Assembly (NCBI RefSeq): GCF_004217145.1
Contig: NZ_SHKR01000018.1
Location: 356,351 to 420,350 of the forward strand
Reading direction: 5' to 3'
From: Kribbella rubisoli
GTDB lineage: Bacteria; Actinomycetota; Actinomycetes; Propionibacteriales; Kribbellaceae
Length of the DNA stretch: 64,000 bases
The notes beneath the pieces were generated by a model, which was not told where the DNA came from, ran no database searches, and saw only the letters and a program-made list of their open reading frames with translations. The translations under genes were made by a program, and so were the position numbers. Position 1 is the stretch's first letter. Every line of letters starts with the position of its first letter. Below are positions 25,773-34,369 of the stretch, piece by piece.

Positions 25773-27757
25773 CCCGCACACCTGAAGCCGATGGTCTCCG
25801 AGCGGTCGAGACCACCGCCGGTCAGCACCAGCTTGAAGCTGACCTCGGGCGACTGCGGCCCGCCGTCGGCGTACCAATCGGAGCCCTTGGCAACATAATG
25901 CGAACCGCCCTTGAGAATGCAGAACCGGCTGCGGCCGTCGCGGTGCTCGCTCTCGGTCAGGTTCCACACCAGTGGCTCGCGGCGTTCGAACCCGTCGACA
26001 GCCGCGGCAACCTGCCACTCGTCCTCGGTCGGCAGCCGGGCACCCCGCCACGCGGCGTACGCGCGCGCGTCCGGCAGGTCGACGTACGTCACCGGGTGGT
26101 CCTCGGTCCCGGGAACCGGAGCGCCCTCGACCCAGTGCTTCAGGAACCGGTTGGCGACCACGGGCCGGTAACCGGTCTCGTTCAGGAACTCGGAGTACTC
26201 CGCATTCGTCACCTCGGCGATCGCGACCGAGACACCGGCCAGCGAGACCTCGCGCTTGACCGTCTGCATGTCGTGCAGGCGAGGCGGCAGCGGCTTCCAC
26301 TCCTCGACGTACGGCGCTGTGTCGTACAGCCCGGTCTCGCGCCGCCGGTGCCGCACGATCAACGTCCGCTCTCCGGCCGGCACGGCGACCGTCGCACCGA
26401 TCGATGCGTCGCCGGAGAGCGTCGGCACCGCCACCAGCTCGGCCGGCCGCATCGGGAACGCGGACTCGCTGTTGTGCGCCCGCGGCATCGTGCCCAGCCG
26501 GCGGGCAGTCGCCCGGCACGACGCGCCCGCAGTCGCGCCGACCCGGATGATGCCGGCCACACCGCGACCCGGCACGACCAGGTGGACGCCGTCGTCGTCC
26601 GAGGTGATCGGGACGCCCGACGTCACGTCGTACCAGTCGCCGACCTGGTCCTCGGACCGCAGCACGATGCCGTCGAAGTCCTCCTCATGGCGGTTGATGA
26701 GCGTCCAGAAGGTGATGTCGGCCAGATCGAACCGGGATCCGTAGACGCCGTGGTCGCGGGCCTTCTCCGGGATCTCCGGCGTCAGCTGGATCCAGTCGCC
26801 GTTGATCAGCACCGGCGCGAACGCGCGCTGCGCGGCGACCATCCTGCGCAGGGTCGCGCGGTCGCGGGCGTTCCAGCCGACCCAGGCCGAGAACACCGAC
26901 TCCCAGACCAGCATGCCGACGCCGTTCACCCACGCGGACTGCAGCTCGTCGCTGTGGTCGCGGTTCCACCGGCGGGTGTGATGCATCATGTGCCGGCGCT
27001 CGAACAGGTGCGCACGCAGCACACCCGGCGTGTCCGTGTCCGCGAACCACTGCGCCCAGGACAACGCGTGGTCCGAAATCCTTGCCATCGGCAACCGCGA
27101 TTCGCCCTCGAGGGCTATCGCCGGGTTCGCCTGCCGGAGCGCGCGGGTGAAGGCCGGGTCGCCTTCCTTCAACGTGTCCAGGAAGACGCCGTCGACAGCG
27201 AAGTCCGTCACCAGACCGGCGAACTCGTCGGCGTCGGGCCGCGGAGACCGCCGCGTGCCGACGTCCCACGGGTTGTAGTCGAAGAACACCTTCAGGCCGA
27301 GCCGGTGCAGGTCGTCGATCAGCGCCCGCAGCCCCGGCACGTCCCGGTAGAAGTCGAACTGGTTCCGGTCGTCGATCCCGATCACCGGGTACGCGTGCCA
27401 GAGCACGATCGCGTCGTGCCCGCCGAACTCGTCGAGCCCGTGCTGCACGAACTTCTCCGGCGTGAACTTCCCGGTCTCCACGTCGTACAGCAGGTCGTCC
27501 CAGAGCCAGACCAGCACCACCGAGTACGCCGTCTGGGTCCACTCGCGACCCGGCTCGTCGTAGTGCGAGCCGTCGTACCGAGTCCGCTCGATAGCGCCGA
27601 ACCGCCACTCGGCCAGCTTGGCGCGCCAGCGCGGCAGATCGGACGGGTCCTCCGGGGCGCCGAGGATCTTGGCGTCGTCCAGGAAGGACAGATCGTTCCC
27701 GAGCCCCAGGTCGACCCTCGCGGGCAGATCGATGGGCCGCGGTTCGAGCGGATTCAC
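25769..27757 (-). CDS. Fusion of a TIM-barrel glycosidase-like domain and a C-terminal SUMF1/FGE-like domain
   Basis: A 662-residue cytoplasmic protein without signal peptide. Residues about 40-380 read like an alpha-amylase/GH36-type barrel: DAIVLWHAYPVIGIDD, LKVFFDYNPWD, and DGVFLDTLKEGD with an aspartate at a nucleophile-like strand end. A beta-rich linker follows. Residues about 520-662 are SUMF1-like (EVTNAEYSEFLNETGYRPV, HPVTYVDLPDARAYAAWRG, RLPTEDEWQVAA, final ETIGFRCAG). The paired cysteines used by formylglycine-generating enzymes are absent: the GGSHYVAKGSDWYADGG region has none. The domain is therefore probably structural or ligand-binding. GTG start overlaps the ribokinase stop (GTGA). 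Confidence 0.7.
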   Translation of the reverse strand: MNPLEPRPIDLPARVDLGLGNDLSFLDDAKILGAPEDPSDLPRWRAKLAEWRFGAIERTRYDGSHYDEPGREWTQTAYSVVLVWLWDDLLYDVETGKFTPEKFVQHGLDEFGGHDAIVLWHAYPVIGIDDRNQFDFYRDVPGLRALIDDLHRLGLKVFFDYNPWDVGTRRSPRPDADEFAGLVTDFAVDGVFLDTLKEGDPAFTRALRQANPAIALEGESRLPMARISDHALSWAQWFADTDTPGVLRAHLFERRHMMHHTRRWNRDHSDELQSAWVNGVGMLVWESVFSAWVGWNARDRATLRRMVAAQRAFAPVLINGDWIQLTPEIPEKARDHGVYGSRFDLADITFWTLINRHEEDFDGIVLRSEDQVGDWYDVTSGVPITSDDDGVHLVVPGRGVAGIIRVGATAGASCRATARRLGTMPRAHNSESAFPMRPAELVAVPTLSGDASIGATVAVPAGERTLIVRHRRRETGLYDTAPYVEEWKPLPPRLHDMQTVKREVSLAGVSVAIAEVTNAEYSEFLNETGYRPVVANRFLKHWVEGAPVPGTEDHPVTYVDLPDARAYAAWRGARLPTEDEWQVAAAVDGFERREPLVWNLTESEHRDGRSRFCILKGGSHYVAKGSDWYADGGPQSPEVSFKLVLTGGGLDRSETIGFRCAG

Positions 27758-28665
27758 AGGTACACCTCCGCATAACGCGCGTCGATTGCATCCCCGTGAG
27801 GCACCGAGGAGATCGCCCCTGCGGCTTGAACACTCAATGAAGCAGCAACGTTAGCGCGTCGGACCGCGTTCGTCAGGTCGCTTCCCGTGATCGAGTCGTT
27901 AGCTGACGCCGCAGCTAACTCAGAGGCCAACGCTGCGGCCAGCACCCCACAGAACGTATCGCCCGCAGCTGTCGTGTCCACCACCTCAACAGGTACCCCG
28001 GGAACCGCGATTTCATCCTCGTCCCGGGTCAGAATGACCGCACCTTCTCCACCCAGCGTCACGATCGCGGCCGGCACCTTCTTCAGCAGCGCGGACCGGT
28101 CCGGACCACCGATCGCCTCGGCCTCGGTCTCGTTCACCACCAGCAGGTCGACCTCCGCGAGCAACTCGTCGGAGAGGTCCGCGGCCGGGGCGGCGTTGAG
28201 GATGAAGTACGTCGATGCCGCGGCCGCCGCCTGCACCGTCGGAAACGGGATCTCCAATTGGGAAAGCACGATTTTCGCTTGTCCGATTGCGGCCAACGCG
28301 TCGGCCGACAAGGTCAGCTCGCCGTTCGCGCCCGGAGCGACGACGATCGAGTTCTCGCCGCTCTCCTCGACCGTGATGATCGCCGTACCGGTCGGGGCAT
28401 CGCTGGTCGTCGCCAGCGAGAGGTCTACACCGGAGCCGCCGAGCGCGTCGCGCAGCAGCGCACCGCCGTCGTCCGCACCGAGCGCGACGACCATTGCAGT
28501 CTGCGCACCGGCCCGCGCCGAGGCGACCGCCTGATTGGCCCCTTTACCGCCCGGTCCGCGGCTCATGACGCCGGCCAGAACGGTTTCTCCCGGACGCGGG
28601 ATCCGCTGCACCGGCAACACGAGATCCACGTTCGCGCTGCCTACTACTACAACCTCAGGCCGCAC
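27754..28665 (-). CDS. rbsK: Ribokinase-like PfkB-family carbohydrate kinase
   Basis: A 303-residue PfkB kinase close to ribokinase: VVVGSANVDLVLPVQRIPRPGET (with the NxD of ribokinase), RGPGGKGANQAVASARAGA (first PfkB signature), and VVDTTAAGDTFCGVLAAAL (second signature, with the catalytic Asp and anion hole). Expected reaction: ribose + ATP to ribose-5-phosphate, although other pentoses or nucleosides are possible. The GTG start lies inside the end of the ADP-ribosylglycohydrolase-like gene (11-base overlap) and its stop overlaps the next start, so it is fully embedded in the operon. This fits phosphorylation of ribose freed by the upstream hydrolases. Confidence 0.85.
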   Translation of the reverse strand: MRPEVVVVGSANVDLVLPVQRIPRPGETVLAGVMSRGPGGKGANQAVASARAGAQTAMVVALGADDGGALLRDALGGSGVDLSLATTSDAPTGTAIITVEESGENSIVVAPGANGELTLSADALAAIGQAKIVLSQLEIPFPTVQAAAAASTYFILNAAPAADLSDELLAEVDLLVVNETEAEAIGGPDRSALLKKVPAAIVTLGGEGAVILTRDEDEIAVPGVPVEVVDTTAAGDTFCGVLAAALASELAAASANDSITGSDLTNAVRRANVAASLSVQAAGAISSVPHGDAIDARYAEVYL

Positions 28666-29953
28666 CCCGGGCCACCTCCACAGTCCTAGCCGCCAGTTCG
28701 TCGATCGCGATCTGGTTCATTCCCGGGAGGCTTGTGGTCACCCGGTTGTCCAGTGGTGTGGACCACTCTGCCGGAACCCCACGCGTCGCGCCAAACACAG
28801 CACCCACCGTGGCGCCGGCCGAGTCGGTGTCCCAGCCGCCCATCACCGCACGACCGATCGCGGTGGTGAAGTCCGGAGCGGTCAGCGCGTACGCGGTGAG
28901 TGCGGTGTTGTTCACCGCGTGCACCCAATGCAGGTCGCCGTACTCCGCATGCAGCGCGTCCAGCGCGTCGTCGAGCTCCGCATCCGCGAGCGTCAGTCCG
29001 AAGCGGACGGCACGGGCGATCGCACCTTGCCCGTCGACCGCCTCGAGGCCGGCGACAGCGGCCTTGACCGGATCGTCGAGAACCAGGGCGGCCGCCGACA
29101 TCGCGGCTACCCAGAGTGCACCGTCGACCCCGGCGCCGGTGTGGCTCAGTCGGGCGTCGACGAGGGCCAGCCGAGCGGCCGCAGTACGGTCGCCGGGGTT
29201 CGCCCAGCCGTAGGCGTCGGTGCGGATCTGCGCGCCGATCCACTCCCGGAACGGGTTCCCGACGACGGCCGCGCGGGCCGGGTCGACCCCTTCCAGAAGG
29301 TTGCGGTAGGCAACACGTTCGGCGGTGAACACGCGACCGGCCGGCAGGTCGTTCAGCCAGCTCAGCGCGACGTCCTCCGTGGTCAGCCCGCGCCCGAACC
29401 GCTCCATCATCAGCAGCGCGAGGATCGCGAAGTTGATGTCGTCGTCCTCGGGCATCCCGTCGATGACCTCACGCAGGCTGTTCACCTTCGACCGCCGGTT
29501 CCATGGCCAGCGCCGCAGCACGTCCTCCGGCACGCCTACGGCGGTGATGTACTGCGCCAACGGCCACTGGCCCGAGCTGGCGAGGATCTCCCGGATGCCC
29601 TCGCGCGGGATCTTCTCCACCGGCTTGCCGAGGAGGTTGCCCGCGCATCGGCCGAGCCACGCGTTCACCGTCCGCGTCTCGAGGTCCACCGGCTCGCCGA
29701 GCGACGGCAGCTCAGGGATCTCCTGCTCGCGCCAGACCGCAGTACGTGCGTCCAGTACGTCGAGCAGCTCCCGGGCCAGCGCGCGCAGTGCCGGTGGCGC
29801 GGGCTCGGCGGAGGCGCCCGAGACGGGGGCGTCCGTCGTACCGCCTGCTGCCAGCCAGCGGGCCTGGACGTCGGTGACGTCGACACCCTCGGACCGCGCC
29901 TGGACCAGCTGGTGCGGGAGCAGGTCCTCCGGCTGCACCCAGGTCATTCTCAT
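28655..29953 (-). CDS. ADP-ribosylglycohydrolase-family protein (second copy, divergent)
   Basis: A 432-residue protein with a ~100-residue N-terminal extension before the all-helical ADP-ribosylglycohydrolase fold. Metal-site motifs are recognisable but altered: GRCAGNLLGKPVEK, DGMPEDDDINFAILALL in place of the usual TDDT, and GGWDTDSAGATVGAVFGA (the conserved DxDS pair) near the C-terminus. Family members hydrolyse N- or O-glycosidic bonds of ADP-ribose using two Mg2+ ions. The ATG at 29953 overlaps the stop of the first copy by 4 bases, so both are translated together, perhaps as a heteromer or as enzymes for successive substrates. Confidence 0.82.
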   Translation of the reverse strand: MRMTWVQPEDLLPHQLVQARSEGVDVTDVQARWLAAGGTTDAPVSGASAEPAPPALRALARELLDVLDARTAVWREQEIPELPSLGEPVDLETRTVNAWLGRCAGNLLGKPVEKIPREGIREILASSGQWPLAQYITAVGVPEDVLRRWPWNRRSKVNSLREVIDGMPEDDDINFAILALLMMERFGRGLTTEDVALSWLNDLPAGRVFTAERVAYRNLLEGVDPARAAVVGNPFREWIGAQIRTDAYGWANPGDRTAAARLALVDARLSHTGAGVDGALWVAAMSAAALVLDDPVKAAVAGLEAVDGQGAIARAVRFGLTLADAELDDALDALHAEYGDLHWVHAVNNTALTAYALTAPDFTTAIGRAVMGGWDTDSAGATVGAVFGATRGVPAEWSTPLDNRVTTSLPGMNQIAIDELAARTVEVARGAA

Positions 29954-31089
29954 CGCGTCAAAGTCTCCAGTACTTCGTTGCGGCGCGCCCATCGACGCGC
30001 GTCGGCGGCCTGCAGGTCGAGGGCCACCGAGGCCATCACCCGCCCCGGCTCGATCAGGTCGGTCTTGCTCGCTTCCGCGATATCGGCGGCCCAGTCCGCG
30101 GGTACGCCGTCGCGCCCGCTCAACGCCCCGGTGATCGCACCGGCCATCGACGCGATCGAGTCCGCGTCGCGGCCGTAGTTCGTGCCGCCGAGGACGGCCC
30201 GGCGGACATCTCCCTCGGAGACCAGCACGAAACCGAGGGCGACCGGAAGCTCTTCGATCGCCTTCGTACGGCTCGGACGGCGGGCGTCCATCGACAGCTC
30301 ACGGTAGTTGGGGCCGACCGTGTCGTAGGGCTCGATCGCCTTGCGCAGCAGGGGAATCGCCTGCTCCCAGTCGGTCACGCCGTCGGCCGCCTCGGCCACC
30401 GCCTCGACGGCCCTCCGAGTGCCGTCCTTGGCCAGGCCGAGCGCGGTCTCGACCGCGGACGCGGGGGTCGCGCCCGGGATCATCGCGGCGGCGACGGCGG
30501 CCGCGAACACGCCGGCCGCCTCCCGCCCGTAGCTCGACTGGTGCGCGCCGGCGACGTCGAGCGCTTCGGCGTACGCGCCCTCGGGATCGCCGGCGTTGGC
30601 GACGCCGACCGGTGCCATGTACATCGCCGCACCGCAGTTGACGATGTTGCCGACGCCGGCCTCGCGCGGATCGACATGCCCGTAGTGCAGCCGGGCGACC
30701 AGCCATTTCTCGGCCAGGAACACGCGCTGCAGCAGCAACGCGTCCGCCTCGAGCTCGGGGACCCAGCGGGTCCCGTTGAGCATCTTCGGCACCAGCGACT
30801 CCGCGATCGCGTACGCGTCGAGGTGGGCGCGGCGTTCGTCGTACACCTCGACCAGCGCGTGCGTCATCAAGGTGTCGTCGGTGATGTGCCCGTCGCCCTT
30901 GTGGTACGGCGCGATCGGACGCGCCGTCCGCCAGTCGTCGTACCACGGGCCGACGATGCCGGTCACCCAGCCGCCGTGCCGTTCCCGGATCGCCTCCGGG
31001 GTCCAGCCCTCGACGGCTCCGCCGATCGCGTCACCGACCGCGGAACCGACGAGGGCACCTACCGACTTCTCTTCCAGCAAGGACGTCAC
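29950..31089 (-). CDS. ADP-ribosylglycohydrolase-family protein (first copy)
   Basis: A 379-residue protein with the canonical motifs of the family: GALVGSAVGDAIGGAVEG at the N-terminus, GDGHITDDTLMTHAL (TDDT, two metal-binding aspartates) and GGTNYGRDADSIASMAGAITGA (RDADS). It should cleave a ribosyl bond in an ADP-ribosylated or related compound in the cytoplasm. The GTG at 31089 is chosen because it overlaps the stop of the binding-protein gene (GTGA). The tie to a solute-binding protein gene suggests that the substrate is imported rather than a modified host protein; that is inference. Confidence 0.85.
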   Translation of the reverse strand: MTSLLEEKSVGALVGSAVGDAIGGAVEGWTPEAIRERHGGWVTGIVGPWYDDWRTARPIAPYHKGDGHITDDTLMTHALVEVYDERRAHLDAYAIAESLVPKMLNGTRWVPELEADALLLQRVFLAEKWLVARLHYGHVDPREAGVGNIVNCGAAMYMAPVGVANAGDPEGAYAEALDVAGAHQSSYGREAAGVFAAAVAAAMIPGATPASAVETALGLAKDGTRRAVEAVAEAADGVTDWEQAIPLLRKAIEPYDTVGPNYRELSMDARRPSRTKAIEELPVALGFVLVSEGDVRRAVLGGTNYGRDADSIASMAGAITGALSGRDGVPADWAADIAEASKTDLIEPGRVMASVALDLQAADARRWARRNEVLETLTR

Positions 31090-32366
31090 TGGTTGACCTG
31101 ACCCCATCCATCGCTCAGTTTCTTGCCCAGGGCAGCCAGATCGGTCTTGTTCGCCAGGTACTCCTGCAGCGCCGGCGTGGCGATCTGGTCCTTCCACTTC
31201 GGGTAGTTCTCGACGCTCTGGAACGGCGCCTTGGTCAGTTCGGTGCCGCTGGCAAGCGTCTGCTGCCAGCCGTCCTTACCGCCGGTCGTCTTGAGGATCG
31301 CGTCCCGGGCCGCCTGCGTGGTCGGGATCAGCCAGTCACCCTCACCGACCGCGGCCAGGTTCTCGGCCTTCATGAAGTAGTCGATGAACTTCGCCGACTG
31401 CTCGATGTGCTTGCCCTCGGCCGGCACCGACAGGGTCTGCGGGTTCGCGGCCTGCTTGGTGCTGGTGCCCTTCAGCGGCGGCAGCACCTCCCACTGGAAG
31501 GTCTTCGGCGCCTCCTCGAGGATCTGCTGCGCGACATAGTTGCCGGCCACAATCATCCCGTACTTGCCGGCGTAGAAGCCGGGCAGGACGTCGGACGCGC
31601 TCTGGGTCAGCGAGGTCGGGTCGATCGACTTGTCCGTGTAGGCCATGTCGTGGATGCGCTTCGGCACCTCGAGCTCGGCGTCGCCGATCGTTGCCTTGGC
31701 GTCCTTACCGGTTCCGTCGAAGAACTTGCCGTCGAAATTCATGCCGAGGTTCAGCACGGTCGCGGTCGGGCTCTTCAGGCCCCAGCCGAGTCCGTACTTG
31801 CCGCCCGCGGTCAGCTTCTTCGCGTCGGCGGCCAGGTCGTCCCAGCTCAGCGAGTCACCGGTCGCGGTGATCCCGGCCTGCTTGAGCATCGCGGAGTTCG
31901 CGAGGACGACGTACGACTGCATCAGGGTCGGTGCGCCGTAGATCTTGCCGTCGTTCGAGACCGTGTCCCAGACGCCCTGCGAGACCGAGTCCTTGGTGCC
32001 CTGGCTCAGGTACGGCGAGAGGTCCGCGAGGTAGCCCTGGTTGATGAAGCCGGTGATGTCGGCGGACTCGTCGTGGATGATGTCCGGCGCGGTCCCGCCC
32101 TGGAACTGGGTGACCAGCTGGTCGTGCACGGAGTCCCAGCTGCCCTGGACGTACTCGACCTGGATGTTCGGGTTGGCGGCGTTCCAGTCCGTGACGATCT
32201 TCTTGGTCGCCGCCACGGTCGTCTTCTGGAAGGCGAGGCTCTGGAACTTGAGCGTCACCTTCTCGGTCGACGAGCCCGAACTGTTGTCGTCGTTGCTGTT
32301 GCCCCCACAGGCGGCGAGCGACACCAGGGCGCCCACCGCCGCCAGAGCGGTCAGTGCTTTCTTCAT
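31086..32366 (-). CDS. ABC transporter solute-binding lipoprotein (carbohydrate family 1)
   Basis: A 426-residue extracellular binding protein anchored as a lipoprotein: signal peptide MKKALTALAAVGALVSLAAC with the lipobox Cys20, then a Ser/Asn-rich linker. The mature part has features of MalE/UgpB-type proteins (VTQFQGGTAPDIIHDESADI, GKYGMIVAGNYVAQQILEE). It delivers an unknown sugar-like ligand to the two permeases encoded upstream. Its stop overlaps the start of the first ADP-ribosylglycohydrolase gene, so import and cleavage are co-expressed. No ATPase gene is in the operon; such systems commonly share one MsiK-type ATPase. Confidence 0.88.
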   Translation of the reverse strand: MKKALTALAAVGALVSLAACGGNSNDDNSSGSSTEKVTLKFQSLAFQKTTVAATKKIVTDWNAANPNIQVEYVQGSWDSVHDQLVTQFQGGTAPDIIHDESADITGFINQGYLADLSPYLSQGTKDSVSQGVWDTVSNDGKIYGAPTLMQSYVVLANSAMLKQAGITATGDSLSWDDLAADAKKLTAGGKYGLGWGLKSPTATVLNLGMNFDGKFFDGTGKDAKATIGDAELEVPKRIHDMAYTDKSIDPTSLTQSASDVLPGFYAGKYGMIVAGNYVAQQILEEAPKTFQWEVLPPLKGTSTKQAANPQTLSVPAEGKHIEQSAKFIDYFMKAENLAAVGEGDWLIPTTQAARDAILKTTGGKDGWQQTLASGTELTKAPFQSVENYPKWKDQIATPALQEYLANKTDLAALGKKLSDGWGQVNQ

Positions 32367-32386
32367 TGCATCTCCTCAGGGGATTT

Positions 32387-33220
32387 CTAACCCTTGACTG
32401 CGCCGCTCAGCAGGCCGGAAGTCAACCGGCGCTGCAGGAAGGCGAAAAACACCAGGCTTGGGACAGTTGCGAGTACGGACGCGGCCGCGAGCGGGCCGAA
32501 CTGCACCTGGCCCTCGGCACCGACGAAGCGGGCGAGCACCAGCGGAAGTGTTTTGAGTTGCGGATCCTGCAACAGGACCAGCGCGAAGAAGAACTCGTTC
32601 CACGCCGAGATGAAGGTGAACATCGCGGTTGCGATCAGCCCCGGCCGGAGCAGCGGCATCACGATCGAGACGATCGTCCGCAGCCGGCTCGCGCCGTCGA
32701 CCGACGCCGCCTCTTCCAGCTCGCGCGGCACGGCAGCGACGTACCCCTGCAGCATCCACAGCGCGAACGGCAGTGACCAGACCATGTACACGATCACCAC
32801 GCCGGGGATCGTGTTCGTCAGGTGCAGTGGGCGCAGGATCATGAACAGCGGGATCACGATCAGGATCACGGGGAACACCTGGCTGACAAGGATCCAGCCG
32901 TTCGTCAGCGGGCGCAGCCGGCTGCGGAAGCGAGCCAGCGCGTACGACACCGGCAGCGCGACGATCAGCACCAGGATCGTGCTGTAGACCGAGATCTGCA
33001 GGCTGTTGCCGAGGCCGCGGACCAGGCCTTGTTCGTTGAGCGCGTCGGTGTAGTTGGAGAAGTCGACGTGCTTCGGCAGGATCGACGGGGTGACGCTCGC
33101 GAACTCCCGCGGCGACTTGAGCGAGCTGGAGATCAGCCAGAGCAGCGGGAAGCCGAGGAAGATCAGGTACGCCAGGACCGCGATGTACTGGAGCGCGCGG
33201 GTGGTGGGTCGGGTTCTCAT
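32387..33220 (-). CDS. ABC sugar transporter permease (MalG type)
   Basis: A 277-residue inner-membrane permease with six hydrophobic segments and the conserved cytoplasmic EAA loop (EEAASVDGASRLRTIVSIVMPLLRPG, about 184-209) that docks on the ATPase. Near the C-terminus FTFISAWNEFFFALVLL is typical of CUT1 permeases of the MalG class. It overlaps the upstream permease gene by 4 bases and lies 20 bases before the binding-protein gene. Confidence 0.9.
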   Translation of the reverse strand: MRTRPTTRALQYIAVLAYLIFLGFPLLWLISSSLKSPREFASVTPSILPKHVDFSNYTDALNEQGLVRGLGNSLQISVYSTILVLIVALPVSYALARFRSRLRPLTNGWILVSQVFPVILIVIPLFMILRPLHLTNTIPGVVIVYMVWSLPFALWMLQGYVAAVPRELEEAASVDGASRLRTIVSIVMPLLRPGLIATAMFTFISAWNEFFFALVLLQDPQLKTLPLVLARFVGAEGQVQFGPLAAASVLATVPSLVFFAFLQRRLTSGLLSGAVKG

Positions 33221-34134
33221 GCTTCGCTCCTCAACCGGTTCCGCAGGTAGAAGAAGAGGAAGAGGATGATGATGACGACCATCACGTCACCCATCGCCGC
33301 GGCCATTCCGAAGTTGCCGTAGCGGAAGGCCTCGTTGTAGGCGAACAGCATCGGCAGCATCGTCTTGCCGCCCGGCCCGCCTGCGGTCAGGACGTAGACC
33401 AGGCCGAACGAGTTGAAGTTCCAGATCATGTCGAGGCTCGTGATCGCGACGATGACGGTCCTCAGCTGCGGGAGCGTGATGTTCCAGAACTGGCTCCACG
33501 CGCCGGCGCCGTCGACCGCGGCCGCTTCGTACAGGGTGCGGTCGATGCCTTGCAGGCCGGCGAGGAGGGTGACCGTGGTCATCGGCATGCCGACCCAGAT
33601 ACCGACCACGATCACGGCCGGCAGCGCCGTACTGAAGTTGCCGAGGAAGTTGATCGGGTGGTCGGTGAGGTGCAGGTTCTGCAGGATCTCGTTGACCGGG
33701 CCGTTGGTCGGGTGCAGCAGCAGGCGCCACATGATCGCGACGACGACCGGGGGCATCGCCCACGGGATCAGCGCCAGCGTGCGGGCGACGCCGCGGAACT
33801 TGATGTCGGTGTTGAGGAGCAGAGCGAGGCCGAGTGCGGCGACGAACTGGAGGATCGTGACCGACAGCGTCCAGATCACGCCGATCCGGAACGAGTCCCA
33901 GAACAGGTTGTTGTGCAACAGCTTGCTGAAGTTGTCGAAGCCGACGAAGTTCGTCTCGACGTGCAGGCCGGCGCGCGCGTCGGTGAAGCCGAGCGCGATA
34001 CCGCGGATCAGCGGGTAGACGCTCAGGATCAGCACCGGCAGCAAGGCCGGCAGGAACAGGAGGATCGCTTCCCTGTTCTGCTTGGGCTTACCCGGCTTCT
34101 TAACCTGCGTCGGCGCAGTCAGGGTCGCGGTCAT
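33217..34134 (-). CDS. ABC sugar transporter permease (MalF/UgpA type)
   Basis: A 305-residue permease with six membrane segments and the EAA loop LYEAAAVDGAGAWSQFWNITLPQLR (about 206-230), N-terminal basic tail (KKPGKPKQNREA), typical of the MalF/UgpA partner in CUT1 importers. It is the first structural gene of the transporter and is separated from the LacI gene by a 235-bp region filled with direct repeats, so it may have its own promoter or be read through from the LacI gene. Confidence 0.9.
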   Translation of the reverse strand: MTATLTAPTQVKKPGKPKQNREAILLFLPALLPVLILSVYPLIRGIALGFTDARAGLHVETNFVGFDNFSKLLHNNLFWDSFRIGVIWTLSVTILQFVAALGLALLLNTDIKFRGVARTLALIPWAMPPVVVAIMWRLLLHPTNGPVNEILQNLHLTDHPINFLGNFSTALPAVIVVGIWVGMPMTTVTLLAGLQGIDRTLYEAAAVDGAGAWSQFWNITLPQLRTVIVAITSLDMIWNFNSFGLVYVLTAGGPGGKTMLPMLFAYNEAFRYGNFGMAAAMGDVMVVIIILFLFFYLRNRLRSEA

Positions 34135-34214
34135 GGGGCCTCCCGGCCTGGACTGAGGAGCGCAGGGAGCCCGGCCCTGGGGCCTCCCGGTCTGGACTGA
34201 GGAGCGCAGGGAGC
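34135..34214. repeat. Direct repeat pair A (36 bp, two copies)
   Basis: Copies at 34135-34170 and 34179-34214 differ at one base (GGCCTCCCGGCCTGG versus GGCCTCCCGGTCTGG). Each contains GGACTGAGGAGCGCAGGGAG. CTCCCGGTCT inside the second copy (34185-34194) is matched by the inverted AGACCGGGAG at 34238-34247. They sit directly before the first permease gene. Confidence 0.85.
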
Positions 34215-34216
34215 GA

Positions 34217-34362
34217 AGCGACCGGAGCGACGAGGGAAGACCGGGAGCAACAGCCCCAGGGCCCGCCGCGACGGAGTCGCGGCATCCAGCACAGCGACCG
34301 GAGCGACGAGGGAAGGCCGGGAGTCACAGCCCCATGACCCGCCGCGACGGAGTCGCGGCATC
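34217..34362. repeat. Direct repeat pair B (70 bp, two copies)
   Basis: Copies at about 34217-34286 and 34293-34362 share AGCGACCGGAGCGACGAGGG, a variable centre, and CGACGGAGTCGCGGCATC at the end. Each copy contains the short hairpin CCGCGACGGAGTCGCGG. With pair A they fill the whole gap between the LacI gene and the permease genes, resembling REP-type intergenic repeats. Confidence 0.85.
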
Positions 34363-34369
34363 AATACCG

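Noticed and set aside
25769..27757. Formylglycine-generating enzyme activity for sulfatase maturation
   Set aside because: The catalytic cysteines are missing and no sulfatase gene is nearby.
34135..34362. Possible CRISPR-like array
   Set aside because: Only two copies of each of two different units, no equal-size unique spacers and no cas genes; ordinary intergenic repeats.
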